From DASQMT01 sp963835735 (lineage in GTDB: Bacteria > Actinomycetota > Thermoleophilia > Solirubrobacterales > Solirubrobacteraceae), in contig CAWIGP010000005.1 in assembly GCA_963835735.1 (NCBI GenBank), forward strand, positions 434,001 through 498,000: a stretch of DNA of 64,000 nucleotides, given 5' to 3'. The notes below the pieces were generated by a model. It was not told the origin of the DNA, did no database searches, and worked only from the letters and a program-made list of their open reading frames with translations. Below are positions 16,385-27,381 of the stretch, one piece after another. Made by a program: the position numbers and the translations under genes. Within the stretch, counting starts at the first letter, position 1; each line of letters starts with the position of its first letter.

Positions 16385-19300
16385 CTACCGCTTGGTGACG
16401 GTGATCTGCACCTCGTCCGTGGCCGTGGCGCCGTCGGGATCGCTCGCGGTCACCTTGGCGGTGTAGACACCGGCCTTCTTGTACCTGTGCGTGGCGGTCC
16501 TCCCCGTACCCCTCGCTCCGTCGCCGAAGTCGTACGCGTAGGTCAGCGCGTCCCCGTCCGGGTCCGAGCCCGCCGCGGAGAAGCTGACGTTCAACTGCGC
16601 GCTGCCTGATGTCGGCGTCGCCGTGAGTTCCACCGTCGGGGCGCGGTTCCCAACGGTCACCTGCACCGTGGCGGTCGCCGTGCCGCCGCGCCCGTCGCTC
16701 ACCGTCACCTTCGCCGCATACGTCCCAGCGTTGACGTAGGTGTGGGCGGGGTTCTGGAGCAGCGAGGAGCTGCCGTCCGCGAAGTCCCACCGGTAGGTGA
16801 GCGGATCGCCGTCCGGATCGGACCCGGCGGCGGAGAACTGCACGGCCAGCGGCGGCTTGCCCGCCGTCGGGTCGCCCGCGGCCTCGACGGTCGGCGCGAC
16901 GTTGCCCGGCGGATCGTTCACGACGATCTCGACCGTCGCTGTGCCGGTCGCGCCCTTCGGATCCCTCACCGTGACCTTCGCCGTGTAGGTGCCCGGCTCG
17001 CCGTACGTGTGGTCCGGGTTCTGCCGCAGCGACGTGTCGCCGTCTCCGAAGTCCCACGAGTACGTGAGCGAGGCGCCCTCTCTGTCGAAGCCGTTGGCCG
17101 AGAAGGCCACCGGGAGCGGGGCCTGGCCGGTTCGCGGATCGGCCGCGGCCTCGACCGTCGGAGCGATGTTGCAGATGTCCATCCCCTCGGTGCCCGCGGC
17201 GACCTCGATGCCGCCGAGGATGTGCCTGAGGTAGTTCGCCTCCGTGAACGAGTCCTCGGTGTGGCCCATGCCCGTGTACCACGAGCGGCCGCCGTCGTAC
17301 CTCTGGCACCACGAGATCGGGTGGTCGTCATCGACCCCGTCGCTGCCGTCCGCCTCGTCGTAGGTCGACTCGTCGAGCGATGCCAGCACGTGGACGTTCG
17401 CCCGCGGGCTGTAGTCCACGTTGCCGGTCTCCTCGAAGTTGACCGGCTTGTAGTTGTACCACTCGTCGATCCGGTCCCAGCGCGGGGCCGGAAGGCCCTG
17501 CGTGGAGTGGTCCGTCGTGTCCTCGACGACGACCGTGCCCGGGCGCCCGCCCTGCGGCGTCGTGCCGCTCGGGTGGCTCAGGAAGTAGCCGCCGACCAGC
17601 CGGCCGTACCACTTCCACTCGTACTCGGTGTCGGCGGCCGCGTGGATGCCCGCGAAGCCGTGGCCAGCCCTTGACGAAGCGCTCGAACGCCCCCTGCTGG
17701 GTGTCGTTGAGCACGTCACCGGTGGTCGACAGCCACACGACCGCGTCGTAGTGGCCGAGGATGCCGTCGCGGAACGCCGTCGAGTCCTCGGTGTGGTCGA
17801 CCTGGAAGTCGTTGTCCGCACCGAGTTGCTCGATCGCCGCGTGGCCCTCGTCGATCGAGCTGTGCCGGAAGCCCGCGGTCTTGGAGAACACGAGCACCCG
17901 GAAGCGCGCACCCGGATCGTCGGCTTCGAGGACGTTGATGTTCAGCGTCCGTGAGGCCGACGCCTCACCGTCGGAGACCGTGAGCTTGGCCTGCTTCTCG
18001 CCCGGCGTGGTGTAGGTGTGCGTGGCGTTCGCCGTCGTGGCGTCGGCCGTCCCGTCGTTGTCGAAGTCCCAGCTGTAGGTCAGCTGGTCGCCCGCGTCGG
18101 GGTCGCTCGCCGCGCTCGTGAACTGCACCTGGAGCGGGGCGAAACCGGTGGTCGGCGAGGCCGCGGCGGCGTCGATCGACCGGCGCCCGGTTCTCCGGCT
18201 CGGGCTCCTCGCACTCGCCGCGGTTCCCGTCGACGGCGAAGTAGTCGAAGCCGACGACTCCTCCGGCGCTGGCGTTGCCGAGCGTGAAGAGACCGAAGTC
18301 CGGCGACGCCATGTCGTGGCTCACGGTCTCCGCGAGCGCCGTCCACGTCGTCCCGTCGAACGAGTACTCGCCCTTATACGCGGTGCCCGTCTTGGTCAGC
18401 CGCAACCACACGTTGCCGGTGTTCGCGGGCAGCGGGGTCAACTGCGGCTGCGGGTTGAGGATGGCGGCCGCCTTCTCGGACCGGAGCTCGAGCCGGTTGA
18501 TCCCGGTCTGGCCAGCGTCGGAGATGACGTCCCACTTTACGTAGTTGTCATCGTCCTGGTAGGCCAGCAGCCCGGCCTGCTCGTAGCCGTCGCTCAGCTG
18601 GCGGGCGTCGATCTTGGTCTCGATCGCCCAGTCTGCGCCCGCGTGGTCCGGCGACTGCAGGAAGAACGGGCCTGCGGTCGGCGAGTTGGGGCTCGTGTAG
18701 ATGTCGCCGCTCTTCGTCGTGACCTTCAGCTCGCCGTCGGACATCGAGTACGTCGCGGCGTCGTCGCGGACGATCGCGTTGAACTTCTCCTTGTCCAGGG
18801 CGCCGCCGTCGAACTCGTCGCCCTTGCCCAGGACGCAGTCGCACGGCTCGCCGGCGTCACGGCCGTCGAGCAGGAAGTAGTCGAACGCCACGGTGTCGCC
18901 CTGGCCATCGGCCTGCGGGCCGAAGGCGAAGACGCCGAACGACGGGTCGGCCATGGCGTTGACGACCGTCCCGGCCGGCAGCCAGGTCGTGCCGTCGCGC
19001 GAGAACTCGCCGGTGTAGTTCGTGCCGCTCTTCGTCAGGCGCAGCCAGAACACCGTGCCGGTGCCGTCCGCGATCTGCGGATCGGAGGCCGGACCGGTCG
19101 GCGTGCCTGCGACCTCCGTGCGCAGCTCGATGCGGTTGATCCGCGTCTGGCCGGCGTCGGCGATCGGGTCGAGCTTGACGTAGTTCTGGCCGTCCACGTA
19201 GGCCAGCAGGCCTCCCTGGCCGTAGCCGCCGTTGACCCGCGAGTCGACCTTGGTCTCGATCACCCAGTCCTCGCCGGCGTGGTCGGCCGACTGGAGGATG

Positions 19301-22300
19301 AAGTTGTTCGGCGGCGGGTCGGTGTCGTTGGAGTAGATGTCACCCGGCTGGGTCGTGATCGTGAGGTTGCTGCCGGACACCGTGTAGGAGCCGGGCGCCT
19401 CGCGCACGATCGCGTTCCAGCGGGTCTTGTCGAGGCTGGAGCCGTCGAACTCGTCGTCGCGGCTCGGGCCGGCCGGTGCGCCCGGACGGACGATCCGGAA
19501 CGAGTCGAACGCAGCCTCCGGCGCGGCGGTCGCCGCCGTAAAGCCGAAGGAGAACAGGCCGACCTTCGGGTTCGCCGGCAGGCCCCACGGGCGCCCGACC
19601 TGGGTCCAGTTGGACCCGTTGCTCGAGTACCAGCCCGTGACGTTCGTCCCGTCGTACCGCAGCTGCACCCAGTAGTCGTCCGGGAAGTCGGCCGCGATGT
19701 TGGCAGTTGAGTCCGCGGCCGTGTTGTCGGGGTTCGCGGCCGCCTCATGAATGAACTCGAACTTCTCGTCGCCCACAGTGGTGTGCGCGATGCGGCCGAG
19801 CTTGAGGTAGTTGTCGTCGTCCCCGCGGATGATGATCCCGGCCTGCTGGTACTGGGCGAGCCCTTCGAAGTTGATCTTCGAGGTGGCCGTCCAGGCACCG
19901 CTCGCCGGCAGGTCGCGCATGACGAGGTTCGCGGCGGTGTTGTTGCCCTGGTAGAGGTCGCCCATGGCGGACGGGATGCGCAGGGCGCCGCCCGAGACGG
20001 TCAGCGCCTGGGAGCCGCGGATGACCTCCCAGCTTGCGCCGAGGGCGGTGCCGTCGAACTGGTCGGCGAACACCTCGGTCTCCGAGCCGCCGCCGCCACC
20101 GCCTCCGCCGCCGCCGATCGGCTGGTCCGGATCGAACCGGATCCAGTCGAACGAGGCGACCGGGTAGCTCGGCGCCTGGTCGGACAGCGCCACCGGCCCG
20201 ATCTGCGGGTCCGCCCAGCCGGAGATGTCTGCGGCGCGGCCGACCGGCGAGTAGTTCACGCCGTTGAACGAGTACTCGGCGCTCAGCTGCGAGCCGTCTG
20301 ACGTCAGCCGGACCCAGTACTCGTGAGGCGAGTCGGCGGGGATCCCGCCGAGCTTGTCGGGGCCCTCGTTCCGCGGGTTGCCGTTGTTCTCGTAGATGAA
20401 CTCGAAGTCACGCGAGCCGCCCGCGCTGATCATGTGGATCGAGGCCCAGTTGTCGTCGTTCTGGTAGACCCGGAGGCCGGCCTGCTGGTAGTTCTCGGTC
20501 AGCGGCTCGCTCGAGATCTTCGCCGTCACCGCGACGTCGCCGTCGGGGAGGGGCTGGACCATGATGTTGCGGGCGCTGGTGCCGGCGCCGTAGACCGACC
20601 CGTTGTCGATCGGGAAGCGCAGGAACCCACCCTGGACCGTGGGCGGACGGGTGGCGTCCGGCCGGATCATCGTCCAGCGGTTGGTGTCGATCGCCGTGCC
20701 GTCGAACTCGTCCGATCGGAGGTTGTTCTCCGGGCACTGGTCACCGGCGGTGACGCGGATCTGGAGCGAGACGCTCCCCTTGCCGCCGTCGGGGTCGGTC
20801 ACCGTGAGCGTCGCGGTGTAGGTGCCGGCACGCTCGTACGTGTACGTCGGGTCGGGCTGGTCGGAGGTGTCGGTGTCGGTGCCGGGGACGCCGAAGTTCC
20901 ACGCGTACGTCAGCGTGTCGCCGGCCTCGGCGTCCGGGTCGACCACCGTGCTGTCGAAGCTGACCTCGAGCGGCACGGCGCCGGTGACCGGGTCAGCGGT
21001 CGCCTCGACCTCGGGCGCCGCCGTCGTCGCCGCGCCCTTGCCGCGGAAGTCGATCCAGTTGAGGTTCATCAGCCCGCCCTGGTCCGTCGGGTGACGGAAC
21101 ACGAAGAACAGCTGGTGCGTGCCCTCGGGCGGGTTGGGTAGCGCCAGGTCGACGGTCTTGTAGGTCTGCCAGCCGCCGGTCGGCGTGATCATCTCCGTCT
21201 CGGCGACCAGCGGGCCGTCCGCGGCGTCGAGCCGGACCTGGATGGTGCCGCCGGCGCCGCCGGAGGCGACGCGGAAGCGCAGGCCCGAGATGCCCTCGAG
21301 GTTCATCGGCGTGTACGACACGTAGTCGCCGTTCTCGATGAAGCCGACGTTCTGGCCGCCGCCGGCGGTGTCACCGGTCGCCTCGGTCTGCACGCCCGGG
21401 TCGCCGCCCCCGGTCACGCCCGGCGCGCGGCCGGTGGTCGTGAAGAACTCGGCCTGCTTGCGCTTCGGCTGCAGGACGTGGATGTCACGGCCGGTGAGCG
21501 CCGGCGCGCCCGTGGCGCCGTTGTCGGTATAGACGGCCTCGATCACCGGGAAGGTGTTCGCGTCCGCCCCGTGGCCGCTGTCGGTCGCCGTCAGGAACGT
21601 GCCATCGCAGCCGGTCTGCTGGGACAGCTCATGGGCATGCTGGTCGTGCCCGAGCGAGACGTTGAGCGTGACGTTGGCGCAGTTGATCGTCCCGTCCTCG
21701 GGGTCGGTGACGACGATCTTGTAGGGCACGGTCTCGCCGAAGGAGGCGAACTGGCCCTCCTCGGGGAACTCGATCGTCACCGTCGGGGCGGTGTTGCCGA
21801 CCACGACGCGGACCTGATCGGTGCCGGTCTGACCGGACTGGTCGGTCACCCGCAGCGTGGCGTTAAACGCGCCGGCCGTGTTGTAGGTGTGCGTCGGGTT
21901 GGCGGCCGTCGAGTCGGTCGACCCGTTGCCGTCGAAGTCCCACGCGTACGTGAGCGCGGTGCCGTCGGGGTCGATCGAGCCGGCGCTCGAGAACTGCACG
22001 TTGAGCGGCGGCTGGCCGTTGTCGGGCGTCGCGGTCGCGTGCGCGATCGGGCGCCGGCCCTCGGCGACGTAGTCGATCCGGTAGATGCCCGAGTCGGCGT
22101 TGTTGCCGCCGAAGCCCGAGCCCCACTCGATCACGTACAGCGAGCCGTCGGGCCCGAAGTCGAGGTCCATCGGCCGCAGGTAGCCGGTGCCGAGCGCGAA
22201 CGGCTCGACGTCGGTCACGGCGCCAGAGCCGTTGAGCTGGAAGGTCTTGATCCAGCCGTTGTTCCACTCGCCGTTGAACCACAGGTCGTCGTAGAACTGC

Positions 22301-24513
22301 GGGAACTTGGTCGGCGGGCCGGCCGGGTCGTAGTGGTAGCGCGGGCCGCCGGTCGGCGCGCCGCCGCCGCCGAGGTCGGGCACGTGCCGTGGGTCCTGCT
22401 CGGTGTAGCCCATCCAGGCGTCGGCGCCGATCGCCGGGGGCAGGTTGGTGAGGCCGGTGTTGTTGGGCGAGTTGTTGACCGGCGCGGCGCAGTTGAACAG
22501 CGGGCCGGACGGGCCGGTCGGGAAGGTGTAGTCGTTGTACGGCGTGTTGTCGCGGATGCAGTAAGGCCAGCCGTAGTTGCCCGGCGTGGTCACGGTGTTG
22601 AACTCGACGCTGCCCTGCGGGCCGCGGCCGGCGACAGTCGACCCGGCATCGGGCCCGTAGTCGCCCATCAGCACCCATCCGGTCTCGGGGTCGACCGTGA
22701 AGCGGAACGGGTTGCGGAAGCCCATCGCGAAGATCTCGGGCAGCGTCTGCGCCGTGCCGACGGAGAACAGGTTGCCGGCCGGGATCGTGTAGCCCGGCGT
22801 GTCCGGGTTCGGGCGGATGCGCAGGATCTTGCCGTTGGCGCTGTTCGTGTTGGCCGACGAGCGCTGCGCGTCCCACGCCTCGCGGCCCGGCCGCTCGTCG
22901 ATCGGCGCGAAGCCCTCGGAGGCGAACGGGTTGGTGTTGTCGCCGGTGGAGATGTAGAGCGTGCCGTCCGGCCCGAAGTAGAGCGAGCCGGACGTGTGGC
23001 AGCACTCGGCGCGCTGGTGCGTCCAGGTGTAGACCTCCTGGCGCGAGGCGGGATCGAGCGTGTTGCCGACGACCTTGTAGCGCGCCACCACGTTCGTGTT
23101 CTGGCGGGTCGCGTTGCTCGGCTCCGAGTAGGCGACGTACGCCCAGTTGCTGGTCGCGAAGTCCGGCGCCAGCTGGAAGCCGATCATGCCGTTCTCCTGC
23201 GACTGGTCGACCGGGATCGACAGCGCCTGGACCGTGGTGCCGGTCTCCTGGTTGATGATCATCACGCGACCGTCGCGCTCGATGTAGAACACGCGCCCGT
23301 CCGGCGCGATGTCGAGCTCGAACGGGTTCTGCGTGTCGTCGTCGAGCGTGACCTTCTCGAAGTCCTCCGCCTCCGGTGCCGCCTCACGCGGCGGGCCGCA
23401 GTCGGACGGCTCGGCCCCCGTCACGGTCTCCAGGCCGCCGAGGATGTGCGAGCGGAGGTTGCCCGGCTCGGTGCCGAACGACTCCTCGGTGTGGCCCATG
23501 CCCGTGTACCACATGTGGCCGCCGTCGAAGTCCGAGCACCACGAGATCGGGTGGTCGTCCGCGGCGGCCGAGTCGTCCGCCTCATCGTAGGTGGTCTCGT
23601 CGACCGTCGCGAGGACGTGGACGTCGCTGTTGCGGGCGCTGTAGTCGGCGCCGCCGCCGCCGACGGAGGGGTTGTCCGGCGACTGGTAGTTGTACCACTC
23701 GTCGATCCGGTTCCAGCGGACCGGAATGCCCTCGGTGGACGGCTCGTTCGTGTCTTCGATGTCGACCGATCCGTCGCGGCCGCCGTTCGGGTACACCCCG
23801 GCTGGGTGGTTCTTGAAGTACGCGCCGACGAGCTGGCCGTACCAGCCCCAGGTGTACTCGGTGTCGGCCGCGGCGTGGATGCCGACGTAGCCGCCGCCGG
23901 CCTGCATGTAGCGCTCGAAGGCGTCCTGCTGCGCGTCGTTGAGCACGTCGCCGGTGGTGGAGAGCCAGACGACCGCGTCGTACTGCGCCAGGTTCGCGTC
24001 GGTGAACGCGGCGCCGTCCTCGGTGGCCGTGACCGTGAAGTCGTTGGCCATGCCGAGCGCCTGGATCGACGCGATGCCCTCGTCGATCGAGCTGTGGCGG
24101 AAGCCGGCGGTCTTGGAGAAGACGAGGACGTTCTCGAGCGGGTCGGCCGGGGCGCCCTCCTGGACCGTGACCGAGCCGGTCATCGTGCCTGGGTGGATCG
24201 TGCACAGGAACGTGTAGACGCCGGCCGTAGCGAACGTGAACGTCTCGGGCTGGCTGCCGGGCGCGTGGGTGGGCGAGTTCTTCGACCAATTGGGACTCGA
24301 CGACGCGACGGTGTGTGAGGTCTGGGCCGCGTCGAACTCCCAGCTGACCGTGTCGCCGGTGTTGATCGTGACGTTCGGCGGGACCCAGCGCGAACCGGGC
24401 GAATCGTCCATGGCGTCGATCGAGACCGTCGCGGCCCCGGCTGGACCCGCCCAGGCCAGCCCAGCGATGAACGCAGCGACGAGCGCGACCAGTACGACCC
24501 CAGTCCGGCCCAT
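16385..24513 (-). CDS. Giant secreted cupredoxin-ThuA-sorbosone dehydrogenase-CBM-ConA-ThuA-PKD protein, two frameshifts
   Basis: About 2,708 residues if single extra bases are removed at 18171-18180 and 17668-17670. The ATG at 24513 opens a Sec signal ending AGPAGAA. Domains: cupredoxin (28-119; copper ligands H67, C104, H107, M111), ThuA 1 (127-360), glucose/sorbosone dehydrogenase propeller (380-818), PKD, an Ig-like stretch, a CBM6-like domain (about 1020-1155), PKD, four ConA-like DUF1349-type modules (about 1260-2097, a ten-Gly linker after the first), PKD, ThuA 2 (about 2200-2445), and three C-terminal PKDs. It is probably an extracellular multi-enzyme that binds and oxidises or cleaves sugars; no cell-wall anchor is seen. 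Sequence on both sides of each break stays family-like, so decay is recent or the breaks are sequencing errors. Confidence 0.85.
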
Positions 24514-24586
24514 GGACTTCTTCTCCCTCTCCGATTGACGCCCTGCCCCGCGTCCCTCAACGCGCGGTAAATGGCAGCAGCCGGGA

Positions 24587-24615
24587 GGAATACACCTCGG
24601 ACTACGAGGTGTCAA
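24587..24615 (-). promoter_or_regulatory. Promoter with internal dyad operator for the giant protein gene
   Basis: On the minus strand TTGACA (24610-24615), a 17-base spacer and TATTCC (24587-24592) form a near-consensus sigma-70-type promoter about 75 bases before the start codon. The spacer is a perfect dyad: ACACCTCG (24605-24612 read on the minus strand), five bases, CGAGGTGT (24592-24599). The dyad overlaps the ends of both promoter elements, as expected for a repressor or MerR-like site. The regulator is unknown. Confidence 0.7.
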
Positions 24616-24685
24616 GCGACGCAAGTCGCAGTGACAACGTGCGAAATCGCGGGGGCTTCTGCCGACGGTAGGTCAGAAGTCTGGT

Positions 24686-26104
24686 TCAGCGCACCGGCAC
24701 CGCGGCGAGGTGGCGGTCCACCACGCGGGCGCAGCGGCGGCCCTCGGCGATCGCGTTGACCACGAGCGACTGGCCGATGCGGGCGTCGCCGGCGGCGAAC
24801 ACGCCGTGGCGCGAGGTCGCGTAAGTCGGCGCCTTGACGTTCCCGCGCCGGTCGAGGTCGAGCGCGAGCTGCTCGACGGCGCCGGCGTGCTCGGGATGCG
24901 AGAACCCGATCGCGACGAGCACGAGGTCGGCCGGCAGCTCGAAATCGGTCCCGGGCACCGGACGCGGGCCGGGCGGCGGCGTCACGTAGGTCCCCTGGAC
25001 GGCCGCGACGTGACCGCCGCGGCCGGCCAGGCCCGTCGCGGTCTGCGTCCAGCGCCGCTCGCCGCCCTCGTCGAGCGCGTACGTGCTCACGAGCCGCCGC
25101 GGCGCCTGCGGCCACGGCACGGCGTCGCGCGCCGCCGGGCCGGGGGGCGCCGGGTACGTGTCGAGCACGGTGACGCTCTTGGCCCCCTCGCGGTGCGCGT
25201 TGCCGACGCAGTCCATCGCGGTGTCGCCGCCGCCGATCACGACCACGTGCTTGCCGGCCGCGGTCAGCTCGGGGTCGTCGCCTGGCGCGTCGCCGCGCGC
25301 GACCCAGCGGTTGCGCGCGTACAGGTAATCCATCGCGAAGCGGACGCCGGCCAGGTCGGCGCCCGGCACGTCGAGCTCGCGGTGCACGCGCGAGCCGATC
25401 GCCAGCACCATGGCGTCGTGGCGCGCCGAGAGCTCCTCGGCGGCGATGTCGGTGCCGACGTCGACGCCGTACTCGAAACGGACGCCCTCCTCCTCGAGCA
25501 CCGCGATGCGGCGGTCGATGTACCACTTCTCGAGCTTGAAGTCGGGCACGCCGAAGCGCAGCAGCCCGCCAGGTCCCTCGTCGCGCTCGTAGACCACGAC
25601 GTCGTGGCCGGAGCGGTTGAGGTGCGCGGCGGCGGCCAGCCCGGCAGGGCCCGAGCCGACGACGCCCACGCTGCGCCCGGTGCGGCGCTCGGGCGGCTGC
25701 GCGACGATCCAGCCCTCCTCCCACGCGCGCTCCACGATCGCCAGCTCGATCTGCTTGATCGAGACCGGATCGTCGTTGATCGCAAGCACGCAGGCCGGCT
25801 CGCACGGCGCCGGGCAGATCAGCCCGGTGAACTCGGGGAAGTCGTTGGTCGCGTGCAGCTGCTCGATCGCCTCGCGCCAGCGGTCCTTGTAGACCAGATC
25901 GTTCCAGTCGGGGATCAGGTTGCCGAGCGGGCACCCGTCGTGGCAGAACGGGACGCCGCACTCCATGCAGCGCGCGCCCTCGCGGGCGGCCTCGTCCGCG
26001 GACAGCACCTCGTAGATCTCCTTGTAGTCCGCCACGCGCTCGCGCGGATCGCGCTCCGGGGCGGGTACACGACTGATCTTCAGGAAGGCGCCGAGCGCTC
26101 CCAC
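24686..26104 (-). CDS. gltD: Glutamate synthase small subunit (NADPH)
   Basis: A 472-residue flavoprotein that passes electrons from NADPH to the large subunit for glutamate synthesis. N-terminal Cys clusters for Fe-S (RCMECGVPFCHDGCPLGN; CPAPCEPAC), an FAD motif (GVVGSGPAGLAAAAHL), an NADPH motif (VVVIGGGDTAMDCVG) and the C-terminal GVFAAGDARIGQSLVV are all present. GTG 26104 is chosen for AGGAG five bases upstream. gltB is not in the window; the partner could lie elsewhere, or this could be a stand-alone GltD-like oxidoreductase. Confidence 0.9.
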   Translation of the reverse strand: MGALGAFLKISRVPAPERDPRERVADYKEIYEVLSADEAAREGARCMECGVPFCHDGCPLGNLIPDWNDLVYKDRWREAIEQLHATNDFPEFTGLICPAPCEPACVLAINDDPVSIKQIELAIVERAWEEGWIVAQPPERRTGRSVGVVGSGPAGLAAAAHLNRSGHDVVVYERDEGPGGLLRFGVPDFKLEKWYIDRRIAVLEEEGVRFEYGVDVGTDIAAEELSARHDAMVLAIGSRVHRELDVPGADLAGVRFAMDYLYARNRWVARGDAPGDDPELTAAGKHVVVIGGGDTAMDCVGNAHREGAKSVTVLDTYPAPPGPAARDAVPWPQAPRRLVSTYALDEGGERRWTQTATGLAGRGGHVAAVQGTYVTPPPGPRPVPGTDFELPADLVLVAIGFSHPEHAGAVEQLALDLDRRGNVKAPTYATSRHGVFAAGDARIGQSLVVNAIAEGRRCARVVDRHLAAVPVR

Positions 26105-26153
26105 TTCGTCTCCTGGTTCGCGGGACGGAAAGCGTAGCCGGGGCCGGCCCGCG

Positions 26154-27293
26154 TCACTCGTCGAACTCGTGCTCGTAGCCCTGGCCGGTCCTCGGCTTTG
26201 AGCCGAAGCCGCGCTGCAGCCCGCCGGTCGACACGCCCGGCGGCGGGCCGCCGGGCTGCGGGTCGCCGGCGCGGCCGCGATGGGACGGACGGTCGCGGTC
26301 GCGGCTCGGCTGCACGCGCTTCGGCTCGCCCTTCTGCTTGGGGAAGTGCGGCGGCCACGGAGCGTCTCCGAGCCCACCCTCCTCGTCGCGCCGGGCGAGC
26401 TCGTGCAGCTGGTCGAGCGAGCCGGGCCGCTCGTCGATGTCGGCCGCCGGGTCGCCGGCCGTGCGCAGCCGCTCGGGCACCGTGTCCAGGCGCAGGTCGC
26501 CGGGCTCGACGTCGGGAACTTCGTCCCAGCTCAGGGCGCAGGACACGCGCGCGTCGGGGGTCGGGCGCACCGAGTAGCAGGACGCGACGGTGCGGTCGCG
26601 CGCGTTCTGGTTGTAGTCGACGAAGACGCCGTGCCGCTCCTCCTTCCACCACTTGCTCGTCGCCAGGTCGGGCGCGCGCCGCTCGACCTCGCGCGCGAGC
26701 GCGAGCGCAGCACGGCGCACCTCGAGGAAATCCCAGCGCGGCTCTACGCGTACGTTCACGTGGATTCCCTTCGACCCCGAGGTCTTCGGGTAGCCGCGGA
26801 GCCCGTGCTCGGACAGCACGTCGCGCACGACCATCGCGGTGCGGCGGACCGCGTCCCATCCGATCCCCGGCGTCGGGTCGAGGTCGACGCGCAGCTCGTC
26901 CGGGTAGTCGAGGTCGCCGCGACGCGCCGGCCACGGGTTGAAGTCGACGACGCCGAGGTTGACCGCCCACACCAGGTGCGCCGCGTCGTTGGCGACGAGC
27001 TCCTCCGCGGTGCGCCCGGACGGGAAGGCGACCGTCGCCGTCTGCAGCCAGTCGGGCACCTTCTGGGGGACGCGCTTCTGCCAGATCGGCTCCTCCATGA
27101 TCCCGTTGACGAAGCGCTTCATCACGGTCGGCCGCTCGCGCACGTGCACCAGCGCGGCGTCGGCGACCGTCACGTAGTACTGCGCGAGGTCGAGCTTCGT
27201 CCAGCCCGGCTTGGGGAAGTAGACCTTCCCTGGATTGGACATCCGCACCTCGCGGCCCGCCGCCTCCAGGATCGTGTACTCGCTCTTTGCCAC
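26154..27293 (-). CDS. ligD: LigD-type polymerase/primase domain protein, stand-alone
   Basis: A 379-residue archaeo-eukaryotic primase-like polymerase of the LigD PolDom family, used in non-homologous end joining. Seen: KVYFPKPGWTKLDLAQYY, the metal pair in LRVDLDPTPGIGWD, the TSGSKGIHV loop, and DYNQNARDRTVASCYSVRP. No ligase or nuclease domain is attached and no ku gene is nearby. The C-terminal 75 residues are a charged, Pro/Gly-rich tail. GTG 27293 has TACGCT 8 bases upstream (leaderless candidate). Divergent from the DGPF/ECF42 pair. Confidence 0.88.
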   Translation of the reverse strand: MAKSEYTILEAAGREVRMSNPGKVYFPKPGWTKLDLAQYYVTVADAALVHVRERPTVMKRFVNGIMEEPIWQKRVPQKVPDWLQTATVAFPSGRTAEELVANDAAHLVWAVNLGVVDFNPWPARRGDLDYPDELRVDLDPTPGIGWDAVRRTAMVVRDVLSEHGLRGYPKTSGSKGIHVNVRVEPRWDFLEVRRAALALAREVERRAPDLATSKWWKEERHGVFVDYNQNARDRTVASCYSVRPTPDARVSCALSWDEVPDVEPGDLRLDTVPERLRTAGDPAADIDERPGSLDQLHELARRDEEGGLGDAPWPPHFPKQKGEPKRVQPSRDRDRPSHRGRAGDPQPGGPPPGVSTGGLQRGFGSKPRTGQGYEHEFDE

Positions 27294-27381
27294 GGGACCG
27301 GAGCGTACCTTTCGGGCGAGGTGTCCTTTCCCTCGTCCGTCGTTCGTCTCAGGGGCGACCATCCCCGAGCAGGAGGAAGCC

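Noticed and set aside
18118..19710. 530-codon plus-strand frame inside the giant gene
   Set aside because: Antisense of two ConA-like modules; composition is low-complexity and unlike any family.
20089..20119. Trinucleotide-like run of CCG/CCA
   Set aside because: It encodes the ten-glycine linker between ConA-like modules, not a separate repeat element.
21478..24318. Long plus-strand open frame (about 946 codons) opposite the giant gene
   Set aside because: Its residues are Arg/Val/Gly repeats from reading GC-rich coding DNA on the wrong strand; the minus strand carries clear domains.
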